From the NCBI RefSeq assembly GCF_003268885.1, contig NZ_QLSX01000010.1:1-64000 (forward strand): a DNA stretch of 64,000 bases, given 5' to 3'. The notes beneath the pieces are model-generated. The model did no database searches. It was not told the origin of the DNA and saw only the letters and a list, made by a program, of their open reading frames with translations. The DNA comes from Onishia taeanensis (GTDB lineage Bacteria > Pseudomonadota > Gammaproteobacteria > Pseudomonadales > Halomonadaceae). Position numbers and translations under genes: made by a program. Positions 34,793 through 44,303 of the stretch are shown piece after piece. Position 1 is the first letter of the stretch. Every line of letters starts with the position of its first letter.

Positions 34793-35433
34793 CAGTCGAT
34801 CCCCGCGATCTTGTGAGCCTGCAGTGACAGCTGCCATTGAGGTGCACTCAGGCAGTAGTCAACGACGTCGGCCATGGTATTGCCGTCTCCGCCCAGCGGG
34901 CCGAGGTCCATGGGCTGCAGATAGAAGTGGCGAAAGTTGAGCCCGGCGAAACGCTCGGGTGGGGCGTGCTGTTGCGGATAGACCAGCTTCAGCTCGTCGC
35001 CTGCCATGATGGCAAGCGAGGTATCGCCCTTGGGGCTGACACACAGCCAGTCGATACCGGTCGGCGGGGTGAGCGTGCCGTTGGTCTCCACCGCGACCTC
35101 GAAATCGCGGGCATGCAGCGCCTCGATCAACGGTGAGTCCAGTTGCAGCAGCGGCTCACCGCCGGTGAAGACTACGTAGCGCTGGCCGCCGGGCACCGCG
35201 GGCCAAAGCGCGGCGAGATGATCGGCGAGCCCTTCAGCGTCGTGAAAGCGACCGCCATTCTGCCCGTCGGTACCGACGAAGTCGGTATCGCAGAAGCGGC
35301 AGGCGCTGGTGGCTCGATCCTGTTCGCGCCCCGACCAGAGATTGCAGCCGGAGAAGCGGCAGAAAACGCTGGCACGCCCGGCCCGGGCCCCTTCGCCCTG
35401 CAGGGTATAGAAGGCCTCTTTGACGCTATACAT
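34792..35433 (-). CDS. queE: 7-carboxy-7-deazaguanine synthase (radical SAM)
   Basis: A 214-residue radical SAM enzyme converting 6-carboxytetrahydropterin to 7-carboxy-7-deazaguanine. The cluster motif is the extended form known from proteobacterial QueE: C55-type NLWSGREQ...ACRFCDTDF, that is C-x14-C-x2-C rather than CxxxCxxC. The sequence begins [18 protein letters not shown], the usual family N terminus, and contains FTGGEPLLQ and VETNGT for SAM and substrate. The ATG at 35433 overlaps the queC end by 8 bases; a longer start at 35508 lies deep in queC and is unlikely. Confidence 0.95.
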   Translation of the reverse strand: MYSVKEAFYTLQGEGARAGRASVFCRFSGCNLWSGREQDRATSACRFCDTDFVGTDGQNGGRFHDAEGLADHLAALWPAVPGGQRYVVFTGGEPLLQLDSPLIEALHARDFEVAVETNGTLTPPTGIDWLCVSPKGDTSLAIMAGDELKLVYPQQHAPPERFAGLNFRHFYLQPMDLGPLGGDGNTMADVVDYCLSAPQWQLSLQAHKIAGID

Positions 35434-36196
35434 CGTGGCGCCCTTCGCCTGAGTCAGCGCTGGTTTCTGCGTCAGAGCCGGGCCGCTGTGATGTGGCAGC
35501 TTTTTCATCCGAGCCGGATCGCTGTGAAGAGGAATAGCCCAGCGGGTCGCTCAAGCCATGGTGAGCAAAGGCGGCCAGGCGCTCTCGGCAGCTGCCACAC
35601 TCGCCGCATGCCAGGGTCTCGCCCAGGTAGCAGGTCCAGGTGTTGGCGTAGTCCAGCCCCATGGCGAGGCCGTCGGCCAGGATCTCGTGCTTGCCCTTGT
35701 GCAGATAGGGCGCCTCGATGGTCACCGGAGAGAAATTGGCGATGGCCGCGACGTCGTTCATCTTTTCTACGAACTCGGGCCGGCAATCCGGATACAGCAC
35801 GTGATCGCCGCCGTGGGCGCCGTAGAAAACGCGATCGGCGCCGATGTTCACCGCCTGAGCGATGGCCAGCGACAAAAGGATCATATTGCGGTTCGGCACC
35901 ACGGTGGCGCTCAGGTTGTCGGCATCGTAGTCGCCGCCGGGCAGTGCCTGGGAGGCGTCGGTGAGAGCTGAGCTATCTATCAGGCCGTGAATGGCGCGGA
36001 TATCGACGATCTGATGGGCGATCCCGAGTTGCTCACAGACCTGTTTGGCGGTGTCGAGTTCACGGGCGTGCCGCTGCCCGTAGTTGAACGACAGGGCGTG
36101 GAGCTCATAGCCCTCGCGGCGGGCCCGGTGCAGCACCGTATAGGAGTCCATGCCGCCGGAGTAGATCACCACGGCACGGGGAGTTGAAGAGGTCAT
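35426..36196 (-). CDS. queC: 7-cyano-7-deazaguanine synthase
   Basis: A 256-residue PP-loop ATPase that makes preQ0 from 7-carboxy-7-deazaguanine and ammonia. [12 protein letters not shown] is the PP-loop and the zinc site is C-x8-C-x2-C-x2-C in [19 protein letters not shown]. The C-terminal tail after GLSDPLGY (about 222-256) is longer than usual, Ser/Glu-rich and probably disordered. It is the first gene of a minus-strand operon queC-queE-queD-ykgJ; AGGA precedes the ATG. Confidence 0.96.
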   Translation of the reverse strand: MTSSTPRAVVIYSGGMDSYTVLHRARREGYELHALSFNYGQRHARELDTAKQVCEQLGIAHQIVDIRAIHGLIDSSALTDASQALPGGDYDADNLSATVVPNRNMILLSLAIAQAVNIGADRVFYGAHGGDHVLYPDCRPEFVEKMNDVAAIANFSPVTIEAPYLHKGKHEILADGLAMGLDYANTWTCYLGETLACGECGSCRERLAAFAHHGLSDPLGYSSSQRSGSDEKAATSQRPGSDAETSADSGEGRHDV

Positions 36197-36378
36197 GGAG
36201 ATGTCCTTTCGGAGAATTTGTTTAGGCCGCAGCCTGGCGGCGCGGACGCCCGGGATCCGGTCCGGACGAGCCGCGCATTGTAGAGACTGGCGTCGCCGCT
36301 GTCATGCCTTCGCCATGTCTCTGACATGGGGTCGTCATGGCATTTGCCGAGGATATCGACATCACCGGAGGAACCCTG

Positions 36379-38091
36379 ATGCTCGATATCGAACGCCTGA
36401 TCGACGACAAGTACCCCGCCCTCAATGGTCGCGCGCCCCTGGTGCGCCAGCCAGCCATGGGGTTGTTGCGACGCTTGATGCATGAGGATGAGGTCAACGA
36501 CTTTCTGGCGCGGCACCGCGACGCTGGCCCTTTCGAGTTCGTTGATCATGTGCTGGAGCATTTCCGCTTCAGCTACATGGCCTCGGCCAGGGATCGATGC
36601 AACATCCCCAGCGAAGGGCGAGTCGTGATCGTCGCCAACCATCCGCTGGGGACCCTGGATGGCCTGGCGCTGCTCAAGCTGGTGGGAGAGGTGCGCCGCG
36701 ACGTCAAGGTGATGGTCAACGATCTGCTGTGGGAGTTCGTGCCGCTGCGGCCCTTGCTGCTGCCGGTCGACAACCTGACCGGCAAGGGGTACCGGAAGAC
36801 TGCGCGCGCCGGAAATGAAGCGCTGATGGCAGAGCAAGCGGTCATCGTCTTCCCCGCCGGTGAGGTGTCCCGGGCAGGGCCCTCGGGGATCAAGGATGGT
36901 CCCTGGCTTAGTGGTTTCCTGCACCTGGCCCGCAAGACGAATGCCCCGATCCTGCCGGTGCATGTGGGCGGGCGCAATTCCGCGTTGTTCTATTCGCTTT
37001 CGATGATCTATCGGCCGCTGGGCGGGCTGCTGCTGGTCAATGAGATGTTCAAGAAGCACGCCATGGATCTGCCTATCCGAATCGGGGAGCCCATTCCCCT
37101 GGCGCGCTTCGATTTGCCGACGCTGCCCAACCGCACCAAGCTCAAGCTGCTGCGCAAGCACGTCTATCGGCTAGCCAAGAATCGCTCTCCGCTTTTTGTC
37201 ACCGAACGGCCGATCGCTCACCCGGAGCCGCGCCAGGCCTTGCGTGCCGAGCTGGATCAGGCGCAGTGCCTGGGTATGACCAAGGAGGGCATGCGGATTC
37301 TTCTGCACGACTATCGCGCGGACTCGGTGGTGATGCGCGAGTTGGGGCGATTGCGCGAGCTGACCTTCAGACGCGTGGGAGAGGGGACCGGTGAGCACCG
37401 TGATCTGGATGACTATGATCGCCATTATCAGCACCTGCTGGTATGGGACGACAAGGCCATGGAGATAGCCGGTGCCTACCGTCTGGCGAGGGTGGGTGAG
37501 GTATTGAACACCCATGGCGTCGAAGGCCTCTATTCGGCGTCGTTATTCGACTGTTCAGGGGAGTGGCTGGCGAGTGTCGGTGAGGGTATCGAGCTGGGGC
37601 GCAGCTTCGTGCAGCCTCGCTACTGGGGGCGGCGCAGTCTGGACCTGCTCTGGTTTGGCATCGGCGCCTACTTGAAGGCGAATCCGTCGATCGCCTGGAT
37701 GGTCGGCCCGGTATCGCTCTCCAATGCCATTCCACGAGCTGCCCTGGAGTTGCTGGTGTACTACTACCAGCACTATTACGGCGCCAATGAGTCAGGCGTG
37801 CGCGCCCGCGCGCCGTTTCGGGTGTCGTCGGCGACGGTTGAGGAGGCCAGTGCGCTGTTTTGCCACGAGGATGCTGTTGCCGACTTCAAGGTGCTCAAGC
37901 AACAGCTCGGCATGCATGGTGTGACGGTGCCGGCGCTCTACAAGCATTACACCGAGCTGTGCACGTCAGGCGGTGTGCAGTTCCTGGATTTCAGCGTCGA
38001 TGCCGACTTTGGTTACTGCGTGGACGGTCTGGTTCGGGTCGAGGTCGCAAAGGTGAAGGCCAAGAAGCGGGCGCGCTATATGGGCGAGTGA
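36379..38091 (+). CDS. Bifunctional acyltransferase, OlsF-like (PlsC-type + GNAT-type)
   Basis: A 570-residue fusion. The N-terminal half is a lysophospholipid-acyltransferase domain: VANHPLGTLDGLAL (H-x4-D form, about 87-100) and VIVFPAGEVSRAGPSGIKDGPW. The C-terminal half (from about 310) is a GNAT-type N-acyltransferase of the OlsB/hemolysin class: REFRQLTFR-like RELTFRRVGEGTG, HQLLVWDD-type HLLVWDDKAMEIAGAYRL, and ELGRSFVQPRYWGRRSLDLLWFGIG. This order and length match OlsF, which makes ornithine or related amino-acid lipids without phosphorus. The ATG at 36379 follows GGAGG by 7 bases; the longer frame from 36337 has no such signal. It is divergent from queC. Confidence 0.85.
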   Translation: MLDIERLIDDKYPALNGRAPLVRQPAMGLLRRLMHEDEVNDFLARHRDAGPFEFVDHVLEHFRFSYMASARDRCNIPSEGRVVIVANHPLGTLDGLALLKLVGEVRRDVKVMVNDLLWEFVPLRPLLLPVDNLTGKGYRKTARAGNEALMAEQAVIVFPAGEVSRAGPSGIKDGPWLSGFLHLARKTNAPILPVHVGGRNSALFYSLSMIYRPLGGLLLVNEMFKKHAMDLPIRIGEPIPLARFDLPTLPNRTKLKLLRKHVYRLAKNRSPLFVTERPIAHPEPRQALRAELDQAQCLGMTKEGMRILLHDYRADSVVMRELGRLRELTFRRVGEGTGEHRDLDDYDRHYQHLLVWDDKAMEIAGAYRLARVGEVLNTHGVEGLYSASLFDCSGEWLASVGEGIELGRSFVQPRYWGRRSLDLLWFGIGAYLKANPSIAWMVGPVSLSNAIPRAALELLVYYYQHYYGANESGVRARAPFRVSSATVEEASALFCHEDAVADFKVLKQQLGMHGVTVPALYKHYTELCTSGGVQFLDFSVDADFGYCVDGLVRVEVAKVKAKKRARYMGE

Positions 38092-38171
38092 GACTGGTTA
38101 ATTGGAACTGGGTTAGACAGACAGGCTTGGGCGGAACCGGTGGGCGGCGAGGCAGAGCAGGGCGCAACAAA

Positions 38172-38201
38172 GCAGGTCGAGAAATAGCAGGTCGAGCAAT
38201 A
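38172..38201. repeat. 15-bp tandem repeat, 2 copies
   Basis: GCAGGTCGAGAAATA and GCAGGTCGAGCAATA follow directly, with a GCGGGGCCAGG remnant after them. It lies in the 249-base gap between the acyltransferase and the SRPBCC gene, together with GGCGGAACCGG-type G-rich DNA. Confidence 0.7.
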
Positions 38202-38340
38202 GCGGGGCCAGGCGAAAGTAGGCTGAACCGTATCGCAGCTGCTAGCCGCGCAAAGAGGCCGGTGGTGCAAGGATGCTGGTCTTGATGAGGCGGGCTGGTT
38301 ACCCTCGGGGTATCTGCGCACCAGCAACCGGAACTCGAAT

Positions 38341-38751
38341 ATGGCCACTATCGAACACAGCGCGACATTGCCGGCGACGCCGGAGCGGGTCTTCGAGCTA
38401 CTCAAGAGGGTCGAGGACTTCGCCGAGTATTCTGACCTGATCGAGTCCATCGAGCCCCTTGGGGATGACCGCTACCGCTGGCATGTCAGGGCGGTCGGCG
38501 TCGACTGGACCTTCGACGTGGCGATTACAGAATCCCGTGCGCCGGAGCGGTTGGCCTGGGAGTCCATCGACGGGGTGAAGAATCAGGGCTGTTATCGACT
38601 GACGCCGGTGCCTGAAGGGACGCATGTTTCCCTCACGCTCGACTACGTGATCAAGAATCGCCTGGTGGAGCGGGCCGTCAACAAGGCGGCCCGCCCGCTG
38701 GTGAGCAGGGTCAGCCGACAGATTCTCGAACGCGTCGAGGCGCGGCTATGA
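38341..38751 (+). CDS. SRPBCC-family protein (polyketide cyclase/RatA-like)
   Basis: A 136-residue START-like protein. The pattern TLPATPERVFELLKRVEDFAEY followed by a basic C-terminal helix (VERAVNKAARPLVSRVSRQILERV) is typical of small SRPBCC proteins that bind lipids or hydrophobic ligands. RatA/CoQ10-type members are similar in size, but the ligand cannot be deduced. The gene is monocistronic, with a palindromic terminator 10 bases after its stop. Confidence 0.82.
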   Translation: MATIEHSATLPATPERVFELLKRVEDFAEYSDLIESIEPLGDDRYRWHVRAVGVDWTFDVAITESRAPERLAWESIDGVKNQGCYRLTPVPEGTHVSLTLDYVIKNRLVERAVNKAARPLVSRVSRQILERVEARL

Positions 38752-38760
38752 CCTTGATCG

Positions 38761-38784
38761 GCCCGTCGAGCTCGACGGGCTTTT
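38761..38784 (+). terminator. Rho-independent terminator of the SRPBCC gene
   Basis: GCCCGTCGAG (38761-38770) and CTCGACGGGC (38771-38780) form a perfect palindrome followed by TTTT. Confidence 0.85.
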
Positions 38785-38800
38785 CATCACGGGCTTTTCA

Positions 38801-39037
38801 TCAGGCCCCGCGCAGCGCCGCATTCAACTGATCGACCACTTCTGCCCAGTCGGCGTCTTCTTCCAGGGCGCTGCGAATCAGCTCTGCCTGTGACTGGTTC
38901 CAGAAGGGGGCTTCGGCCAGCCCCACGTCGTCGGGAAGTGGCGCATGACGCTCGATAAAGGCCTGGATGGAGGCGTTGTCGGCGGGAAGGCCGAGCTGTT
39001 CAAAGAGTTCACTGAAGGGGTGTACGCCATGTTCCAT
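38801..39037 (-). CDS. DUF2789-family small protein
   Basis: A 78-residue acidic protein beginning MEHGVHPFSELFEQLGLP and containing APFWNQSQAELI, the DUF2789 signature. Such proteins are common in Pseudomonas and Halomonas and have no known function. AAGGAG lies 7 bases before the ATG. Confidence 0.88.
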   Translation of the reverse strand: MEHGVHPFSELFEQLGLPADNASIQAFIERHAPLPDDVGLAEAPFWNQSQAELIRSALEEDADWAEVVDQLNAALRGA

Positions 39038-39261
39038 ATTGATGCTCCTTGTGATCAGTCAAGACTGAGTCGGTGATTCCGTGTCTTCAGGATTGTGTGT
39101 CGTGAGGGCTACTTACCTTGAGTATCGTGCCACTCGGTGTGATATCGAGCGTTGTTGCTTTCGTCTTTGTGACGTCAAAGTGGCAGCCTGCCAGCCTTTC
39201 TCTCTCTGGCGCCACCTGTTCATGCCTGCGACAGGCAGCCTTCTATAATAGGCCCTTCGGC

Positions 39262-40305
39262 TCAGCGTTCGCCGATAAGGCTCGTCAGGAAATGCCGGCG
39301 CCGTTCGGCGTCGCTCAGCGGCTGGGCCAGCAGGTGAATCAGCTTGGTCATGGCGGCCTCGGGGGTCATGTCATCGCCTGAGAGCACTTCTGCATCCATG
39401 AGCCCCTGGCCGGCCGCGTAGGTGCCGATCTCGATTCGTCCCTGCGGGCATTGGCTGATGGCAGCGACCAGCTTGCCTTCACCCCTGGCCTGGGCGAGCA
39501 CCTCGACCAATGCCGGGTCATCGGCAATATTGCCTCCTCCCCAGACCTCCAGCAGGGCGCCGCTGACGGTGTCGTCGAGCAGCATCGCGCCGAGCTGTCG
39601 TGCGGTCATGCCCGGCCATAGCGTGATTCTTACCACTGGCGAAGGGCCTAGTACACGATAGTCAGGCAGCTCGAAGCGCTGGGCGCCGCGCTGGTGGTCG
39701 GCCAGTCCGCGGCCGGGGTAGAGCACTGGCGCGCCGTCGACCAGTTCGCCGAGCAGCGGATAGTTGGGGCTGATGAAGGCATCTTCGGCCTGTGTTTGCC
39801 ACTTGCGGGTGCGCACGCCGCGAAGCAGGCGTCCAGCGAAGTAGAGCGCGACTTCCTGGAGTTCTGGCTGGGCGGCGAAGCGCAGGGCGCCCTCGACATT
39901 GGCGAGCGCATCGCTGTGCTCGGCTTCCAGCGGGTGCATAGCGCCGGTCACGACCACCGCTTTATCGATGCCCTGAAGCTGAAAGGCCAGGCTGCTGGCG
40001 GTCCAGCTCAGGGTGTCGGTGCCGTGGAGAATGACGATGCCTGAATAGGTCTGCTGATAGGCCTCGATCAAGGCCGCAAGGGCCTGCCAGTCGGACGGAC
40101 AGGCGCTGCTGGAGTCGATGGGCGAGGCAGTTGCCAGGAAGTCGAAGGCAGGCAGGCTGGTGCGCCGAGCCGGTGTCAGGGTTTTCAGCTTATCGCGCAG
40201 CCGAGACTCGAAATTATCGCCCGGTGCGAGGCCGTGAGGGGTCTCGACCATGCCGAGAGTGCCGCCCGTATAGATGACCAATAAAGGGGAGCGGGACGCG
40301 TGCAT
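39262..40305 (-). CDS. ansA: Type I (cytoplasmic) L-asparaginase
   Basis: A 347-residue asparaginase that hydrolyses L-asparagine to aspartate and ammonia. Both catalytic Thr motifs are visible: IYTGGTLGM (about 11-19) and ILHGTDTLSW (about 91-100). There is no signal peptide, so it is the cytoplasmic low-affinity type. AGGAGT lies before the ATG. It follows the lipoprotein esterase gene by 11 bases in the same direction, so the two may be co-transcribed. Confidence 0.94.
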   Translation of the reverse strand: MHASRSPLLVIYTGGTLGMVETPHGLAPGDNFESRLRDKLKTLTPARRTSLPAFDFLATASPIDSSSACPSDWQALAALIEAYQQTYSGIVILHGTDTLSWTASSLAFQLQGIDKAVVVTGAMHPLEAEHSDALANVEGALRFAAQPELQEVALYFAGRLLRGVRTRKWQTQAEDAFISPNYPLLGELVDGAPVLYPGRGLADHQRGAQRFELPDYRVLGPSPVVRITLWPGMTARQLGAMLLDDTVSGALLEVWGGGNIADDPALVEVLAQARGEGKLVAAISQCPQGRIEIGTYAAGQGLMDAEVLSGDDMTPEAAMTKLIHLLAQPLSDAERRRHFLTSLIGER

Positions 40306-40316
40306 GGGGACTCCTG

Positions 40317-41276
40317 TCAGCGGTTAGGGGAAGGTGCCATGATACCCGATGCGGACTTTGCTGTGATCGGGGGTGGCGCCAGTTGGTGGTCGAGGAAATC
40401 AAGCCCCGCCTCGATGGCCGGGCCGGCCGTGAGGAAGGTGGTGTAGTGGCCGCGCAATGTTAGCCGATACAGCGTATTGGGAATGCCGCGAGCGTCCAGG
40501 GCAGCATGGAAGACGTCGGCTTGCTCAATCGGCACCAGGCCGTCGAGGTTGCCATGAAAGAGGAAGAAGGGTGGGGCGCTGTCGCCAAGCTGGAGTAGCG
40601 GTGACGCTTGGCGATAGCGAGCCGGGTACTCGGCCTGAGTGCCGCCAATGAAGTCGGTAAGCAGACGTCCGTCGTCGAACCGCAGAAGGTCGGTCGGCGT
40701 GCCGCCGGCCAGCACGCCGGCAAGCCGTGTCTCTGGGCCTCCGTAGGGGCTGTCCAGTGGGTTGTCGGCATGCATCACGCCCAGCAAGCTGATGAGATGT
40801 GCGCCGGAGGAGTAGCCGACGCCGATGATGCGATCGGTATCGATACGCAAGCGTTCTGCCTGGTCACTGATCCAGTGCATGGCCTGCTGAAGGTCATGAA
40901 GCTGTGCAGGAAAGCGGTAGGTCGGTGCAAATCGGTAGTCGATGTTGACGGCCACGTAGCCGCGCTGAGCGAGGCGCTCGGCGATGGCGTCCATGTCGGC
41001 CCGCTCGCGACGCTGCCAGCCTCCTCCATGAACGACCAGGGCGGCGGGCCTGAGCTCGGCGTCATCCGCGGTGGCCGGCAGGTAAACATCCGCCTGCAGG
41101 GGCTCTGGCCAGTTCTGTGGCGTGTAGGTGACGGCGTCGAGGCGACGTGTGTCGAGGGCGGCGGGTGTCTCGTCGAGGCCCAGCGGATAAGCCGCGCAGC
41201 CAGCTAGCAGCAGTGAATGCAGTAGCAACAGGAGTGGAATGGCCAGGCGGCGCGATAGCCGGGAAGCGACATGCAT
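40317..41276 (-). CDS. Lipoprotein alpha/beta hydrolase (BD-FAE/HSL-type esterase)
   Basis: A 319-residue secreted lipoprotein. The signal peptide ends in the lipobox LLLAGC. The hydrolase domain shows LVVHGGGW (oxyanion hole), GYSSGAHL with the nucleophile Ser, NLDGLVP with the acid, and GHYTTF with the His. The substrate is probably a small ester; the fold class (esterase/lipase, COG0657-like) gives no more detail. The start at 41276 is chosen for GGAG upstream and the intact signal peptide; a longer frame to 41360 is unlikely. Confidence 0.87.
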   Translation of the reverse strand: MHVASRLSRRLAIPLLLLLHSLLLAGCAAYPLGLDETPAALDTRRLDAVTYTPQNWPEPLQADVYLPATADDAELRPAALVVHGGGWQRRERADMDAIAERLAQRGYVAVNIDYRFAPTYRFPAQLHDLQQAMHWISDQAERLRIDTDRIIGVGYSSGAHLISLLGVMHADNPLDSPYGGPETRLAGVLAGGTPTDLLRFDDGRLLTDFIGGTQAEYPARYRQASPLLQLGDSAPPFFLFHGNLDGLVPIEQADVFHAALDARGIPNTLYRLTLRGHYTTFLTAGPAIEAGLDFLDHQLAPPPITAKSASGIMAPSPNR

Positions 41277-41346
41277 GGCGGGGCTCCGTAAGTCAGGAAA
41301 CGAGCCTAATGTAAAACCCTTGTATCGATCTTGTACAGACTGGCAC

Positions 41347-41371
41347 AAAAAAGGCGCCATATCGGCGCCTT
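41347..41371 (-). terminator. Rho-independent terminator of luxS-mtnN
   Basis: On the minus strand AAGGCGCC and GGCGCCTT pair around a five-base loop and are followed by a run of T (A at 41347-41352). It lies about 100 bases after the mtnN stop. Confidence 0.85.
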
Positions 41372-41404
41372 CCTCGTGAAGCGGTGTTCTGTCTCTAATG
41401 CTGT

Positions 41405-41460
41405 CTCGAGCGTACTCTCTCGAACGTACTGTTTCTAACGTACTGCCGCGAACGGGCTCT
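41405..41460. repeat. 14-bp degenerate tandem repeat, 4 copies
   Basis: CTCGAGCGTACTCT, CTCGAACGTACTGT, TTCTAACGTACTGC and CGCGAACGGGCTCT are in phase. They lie in the mtnN 3' region, between the stop and the terminator. Confidence 0.75.
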
Positions 41461-41472
41461 CGACAGTCTGCC

Positions 41473-42222
41473 TCAGGCGTCCGTCAGAGCCTTCTGTCGG
41501 GGTTTCTCTGACATGCTGTCAATGCTGCCCAGGCGGGCGACCATGGCTTCGACCATCTGTGCCGAATGCTCGGCGGCCTGATCGATGAACGCCTTGAAGG
41601 AGATGTTGGACTCCTGTCCTGCGATGTCCGACAGGGCACGAATGACCACGAAGGGGCATCCGTAGAGATGGCAGGTCTGTGCGATGGCCGCAGCCTCCAT
41701 CTCGGCGGCGAGCATGGTCGGAAAGCGGTCTCGGGTACGTGATACTGCTTCCGGGCAGGACATGAAGATGTCGCCGGTCGCGATCAGCCCTTCGACGACC
41801 CTCAGTTCGCCCAGGGATTCGATACATTCCCTGGCGATGGCGACCAGCCGGCTATCGGGAAGATAGGCGGCCGGCATCTGCGGGACCTGGCCATGCTCAT
41901 AGCCGAAGACCACGGCGTCCACATCGTGATGACGTACCTCGGAGGAAATCACCACATCGCCTACGGCGAGGTCTTCGCCGAAGCCACCGGCGGAGCCGGT
42001 ATTGATGACCACGTCGGGCTTGTAAACGTCCAGCAGCAGGGTGGTGCCTACCGCTGCATTCACCTTGCCGATGCCTGATTGCAGGATCACCACCTCAACG
42101 CCCTGAAGGCGTCCGGTGTGGAAGGTGCAACCAACATGCTCACGGGTGCGTCGATCCTCCAGGTGGGAGGCCAGCAGCGCTACCTCTTCGGCCATGGCGC
42201 CGATGATGCCAATCTTTTTCAT
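41473..42222 (-). CDS. mtnN: 5'-methylthioadenosine/S-adenosylhomocysteine nucleosidase
   Basis: A 249-residue nucleosidase that cleaves MTA and SAH to adenine and the thioribose compounds. It starts KIGIIGAMAEEVALL and has SGIGKVNA, NTGSAGGF, the substrate segment AEMEAAAIAQ with the Glu pair and RALSDIAG with the catalytic Asp. It follows luxS by 24 bases in the same direction: SAH is first cleaved here, and LuxS then splits the S-ribosylhomocysteine. Confidence 0.96.
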   Translation of the reverse strand: MKKIGIIGAMAEEVALLASHLEDRRTREHVGCTFHTGRLQGVEVVILQSGIGKVNAAVGTTLLLDVYKPDVVINTGSAGGFGEDLAVGDVVISSEVRHHDVDAVVFGYEHGQVPQMPAAYLPDSRLVAIARECIESLGELRVVEGLIATGDIFMSCPEAVSRTRDRFPTMLAAEMEAAAIAQTCHLYGCPFVVIRALSDIAGQESNISFKAFIDQAAEHSAQMVEAMVARLGSIDSMSEKPRQKALTDA

Positions 42223-42246
42223 GCGTGTGTCGCCTTGGTCATCGGA

Positions 42247-42714
42247 TCAGTCAAAAATGAGCTGCCATTCGTCGCGCTTGGCGAGGAAGCCGCGAGCGAT
42301 CTCTTTGGCGCCTTCGAGGCTGTGGCTAGCGGCCCACCCGCACTGCATCTCGTTGCAGGCCGGCACTTCCTTAGCCTCGAGTACGTCCTCGAGCGTCTTT
42401 TCGATCAGCGTGAGGATACCGTCGTAGTCGTCGTGGTTGATCATCGCCCAGTAGAAACCGGTCTGACAGCCCATCGGGCTGATGTCGACGACCTTGTCGG
42501 TGTGGTTGCGCGACATTTCTGCCATCAGGTGTTCGAGGGAGTGTAGCCCCGGCATGTCCATGTGGTTCTGGTTCGGCTGGCAGATGCGCATGTCGTACTT
42601 GTAGATCTCGTCGCCATGCAGGCCGACGGTAACGCCGGCCAGGCGGACGTAGGGCGCTTTGACCTTGGTGTGGTCGAGATTGAAACTTTCGACGTTCATC
42701 TTCTGGTCGCTCAT
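42247..42714 (-). CDS. luxS: S-ribosylhomocysteine lyase
   Basis: A 155-residue metalloenzyme that cleaves S-ribosylhomocysteine to homocysteine and 4,5-dihydroxypentanedione, the autoinducer-2 precursor. The metal site is HSLEHL (His 58 and 62 region) with Cys in [31 protein letters not shown] is the usual N terminus. AGGTGAC precedes the ATG. It is first in an operon with mtnN. Whether AI-2 signalling or only methyl-cycle recycling is served cannot be told; no lsr or luxPQ genes are in the window. Confidence 0.96.
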   Translation of the reverse strand: MSDQKMNVESFNLDHTKVKAPYVRLAGVTVGLHGDEIYKYDMRICQPNQNHMDMPGLHSLEHLMAEMSRNHTDKVVDISPMGCQTGFYWAMINHDDYDGILTLIEKTLEDVLEAKEVPACNEMQCGWAASHSLEGAKEIARGFLAKRDEWQLIFD

Positions 42715-42833
42715 GTCACCTGACCTCGTCTAGCAAGTTGATTAGCTATTCCCCCAGTGACGAAACCACTAGGGCGAAAAAAGGGGATTCTAACGTAATG
42801 AGCCGGCTGGCGCCTACTCAGGGCCGCTGCGCG

Positions 42834-43700
42834 TCATTCGGCCTTCATGGGATCATGGAGTTCCGCGGCGTAGAGAGTGTTCTCGAGCAGCGAGGCGACC
42901 GTCATCGGACCGACGCCGCCGGGGACCGGCGTGATGTAGCTGGCGCGTTCGGCGGCCGGGGTGAACTCCACGTCGCCGATCAGCTTGCCGTCATCATTGC
43001 GGTTGATACCTACGTCAATGACGATAGCGCCTTCCTTCACCCACTCGCCCTTGACCAGCCCCGGCTTGCCTACTGCCACCACCAACAGGTCGGCGCGGCG
43101 CACCTGAGCCTCGAGGTCCTTGGTAAAACGGTGGCAGACGGTGGTGGTGCAGCCGGCCAGCATCAGCTCCAGGGCCATCGGTCGGCCGACGATGTTGGAG
43201 GCGCCAACGATGGTGGCGTCCAGTCCGCGCACGTTGAGGCCAGATTCCTGCAGCAGGGTCATAACACCCTTTGGCGTGCAGGGGCGCAGCAGTGGTAGGC
43301 GCTGAGCCAGGCGGCCGAGGTTGTAGGGGTGGAAGCCGTCGACGTCCTTGTCGGGCTTAATGCGCTCGAGAATAGGGCGCGGATCCAGGTGCTCGGGCAG
43401 CGGCAGCTGTACCAGGATGCCGTCAACGCGCTCATCGGCATTCAGCTCGTCGACCAGCGCCTCCAGATCGGCTTGGCTGGTGTCCGCGGGCAACTGGTGG
43501 CGAAAGGAGATAATGCCGGCTTCTTCGCATGCGCGATGCTTGTTGCGGACATAGATTTCGGATGCCGCATCTTCACCGACCAGCACCACGGCCAGGCCTG
43601 GACTGCGTGCGCTGGATTCGTGACGGGCCGCTACCTGGCGGGCAACCTGTTGACGAACATGAGCGGCAATGGCCTTGCCATCGATCAGTTGGGCGGTCAT
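42834..43700 (-). CDS. folD: Bifunctional methylenetetrahydrofolate dehydrogenase/cyclohydrolase
   Basis: A 288-residue enzyme interconverting methylene-, methenyl- and formyl-tetrahydrofolate. The catalytic Lys lies in [14 protein letters not shown], and [17 protein letters not shown] and [16 protein letters not shown] (the Rossmann part, here [12 protein letters not shown]) are the family signatures. GGAAA lies before the ATG. It is transcribed away from the tRNA cluster. Confidence 0.97.
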   Translation of the reverse strand: MTAQLIDGKAIAAHVRQQVARQVAARHESSARSPGLAVVLVGEDAASEIYVRNKHRACEEAGIISFRHQLPADTSQADLEALVDELNADERVDGILVQLPLPEHLDPRPILERIKPDKDVDGFHPYNLGRLAQRLPLLRPCTPKGVMTLLQESGLNVRGLDATIVGASNIVGRPMALELMLAGCTTTVCHRFTKDLEAQVRRADLLVVAVGKPGLVKGEWVKEGAIVIDVGINRNDDGKLIGDVEFTPAAERASYITPVPGGVGPMTVASLLENTLYAAELHDPMKAE

Positions 43701-43920
43701 CGGCGTTTCCTAAAAAAGTTAAGTCGGCGGGCCGGCGGGGTATACCTGCAGCGGGCGACGAAAGATTGAGGGTGCTGATTTTCGCATGAGCTGGCCTCGA
43801 GTCAAAGCATGCTTGTGGGAGAGTGTGCGCTAAGGGCTTGACCAGCGGGCAAGGATGCGTAAAATACGCTCCGCATTGAGGCGGCAGTTTTCGCGTCAAT
43901 GTTGTGCAGCTTGATGCCGA

Positions 43921-43997
43921 CGGGATGTAGCGCAGTCTGGTAGCGCGCCTGCTTTGGGAGCAGGATGTCGGGGGTTCGAATCCCTCCATCCCGACCA
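43921..43997 (+). tRNA. tRNA-Pro (TGG)
   Basis: A 77-base cloverleaf: acceptor CGGGATG pairs with CATCCCG, the anticodon arm is CTGCT-TTGGGAG-type with TGG at positions 34-36, T arm GGGGGTTCGAATCCC, encoded CCA. First of four tRNA genes in one direction. Confidence 0.97.
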
Positions 43998-44068
43998 TGT
44001 AACCTTTTGATTTTTTTACATAAAGGTCTTGGCAAGGGTTGCAGGTAAGAGTCTAGAGGCTTTAGAAT

Positions 44069-44145
44069 GCGCTCATAGCTCAATCGGATAGAGCAACGGC
44101 CTTCTAAGCCGTAGGTTGCAGGTTCGAGTCCTGCTGGGCGCGCCA
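44069..44145 (+). tRNA. tRNA-Arg (TCT)
   Basis: Acceptor GCGCTCA pairs with TGGGCGC, the anticodon loop CTTCTAA gives TCT, T arm GCAGGTTCGAGTCCTGC, with CCA encoded. It reads AGA/AGG codons, which are rare in the surrounding GC-rich genes but more frequent in the cassette array. Confidence 0.97.
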
Positions 44146-44199
44146 CTGGAAATTCGAGTGGTCGGCAGCAAGGCGAGTACCTGGCAAGCGAGTCGATAT

Positions 44200-44275
44200 G
44201 GTGGATGTAGCTCAGTGGTAGAGCCCCGGATTGTGGTTCCGGCTGTCGTGGGTTCGATCCCCATCATCCACCCCA
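44200..44275 (+). tRNA. tRNA-His (GTG), copy 1
   Basis: The extra G at position -1 (44200) pairs with C73, as is diagnostic for tRNA-His. Anticodon arm CCGGA-TTGTGGT-TCCGG, CCA encoded. Confidence 0.97.
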
Positions 44276-44303
44276 TTCGTCGCTTGTAGTGTGTTTTGGT
44301 AGT

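Noticed and set aside
36197-36378. preQ1 riboswitch upstream of queC
   Set aside because: No preQ1 aptamer pattern could be recognised in the short leader; control may lie elsewhere.
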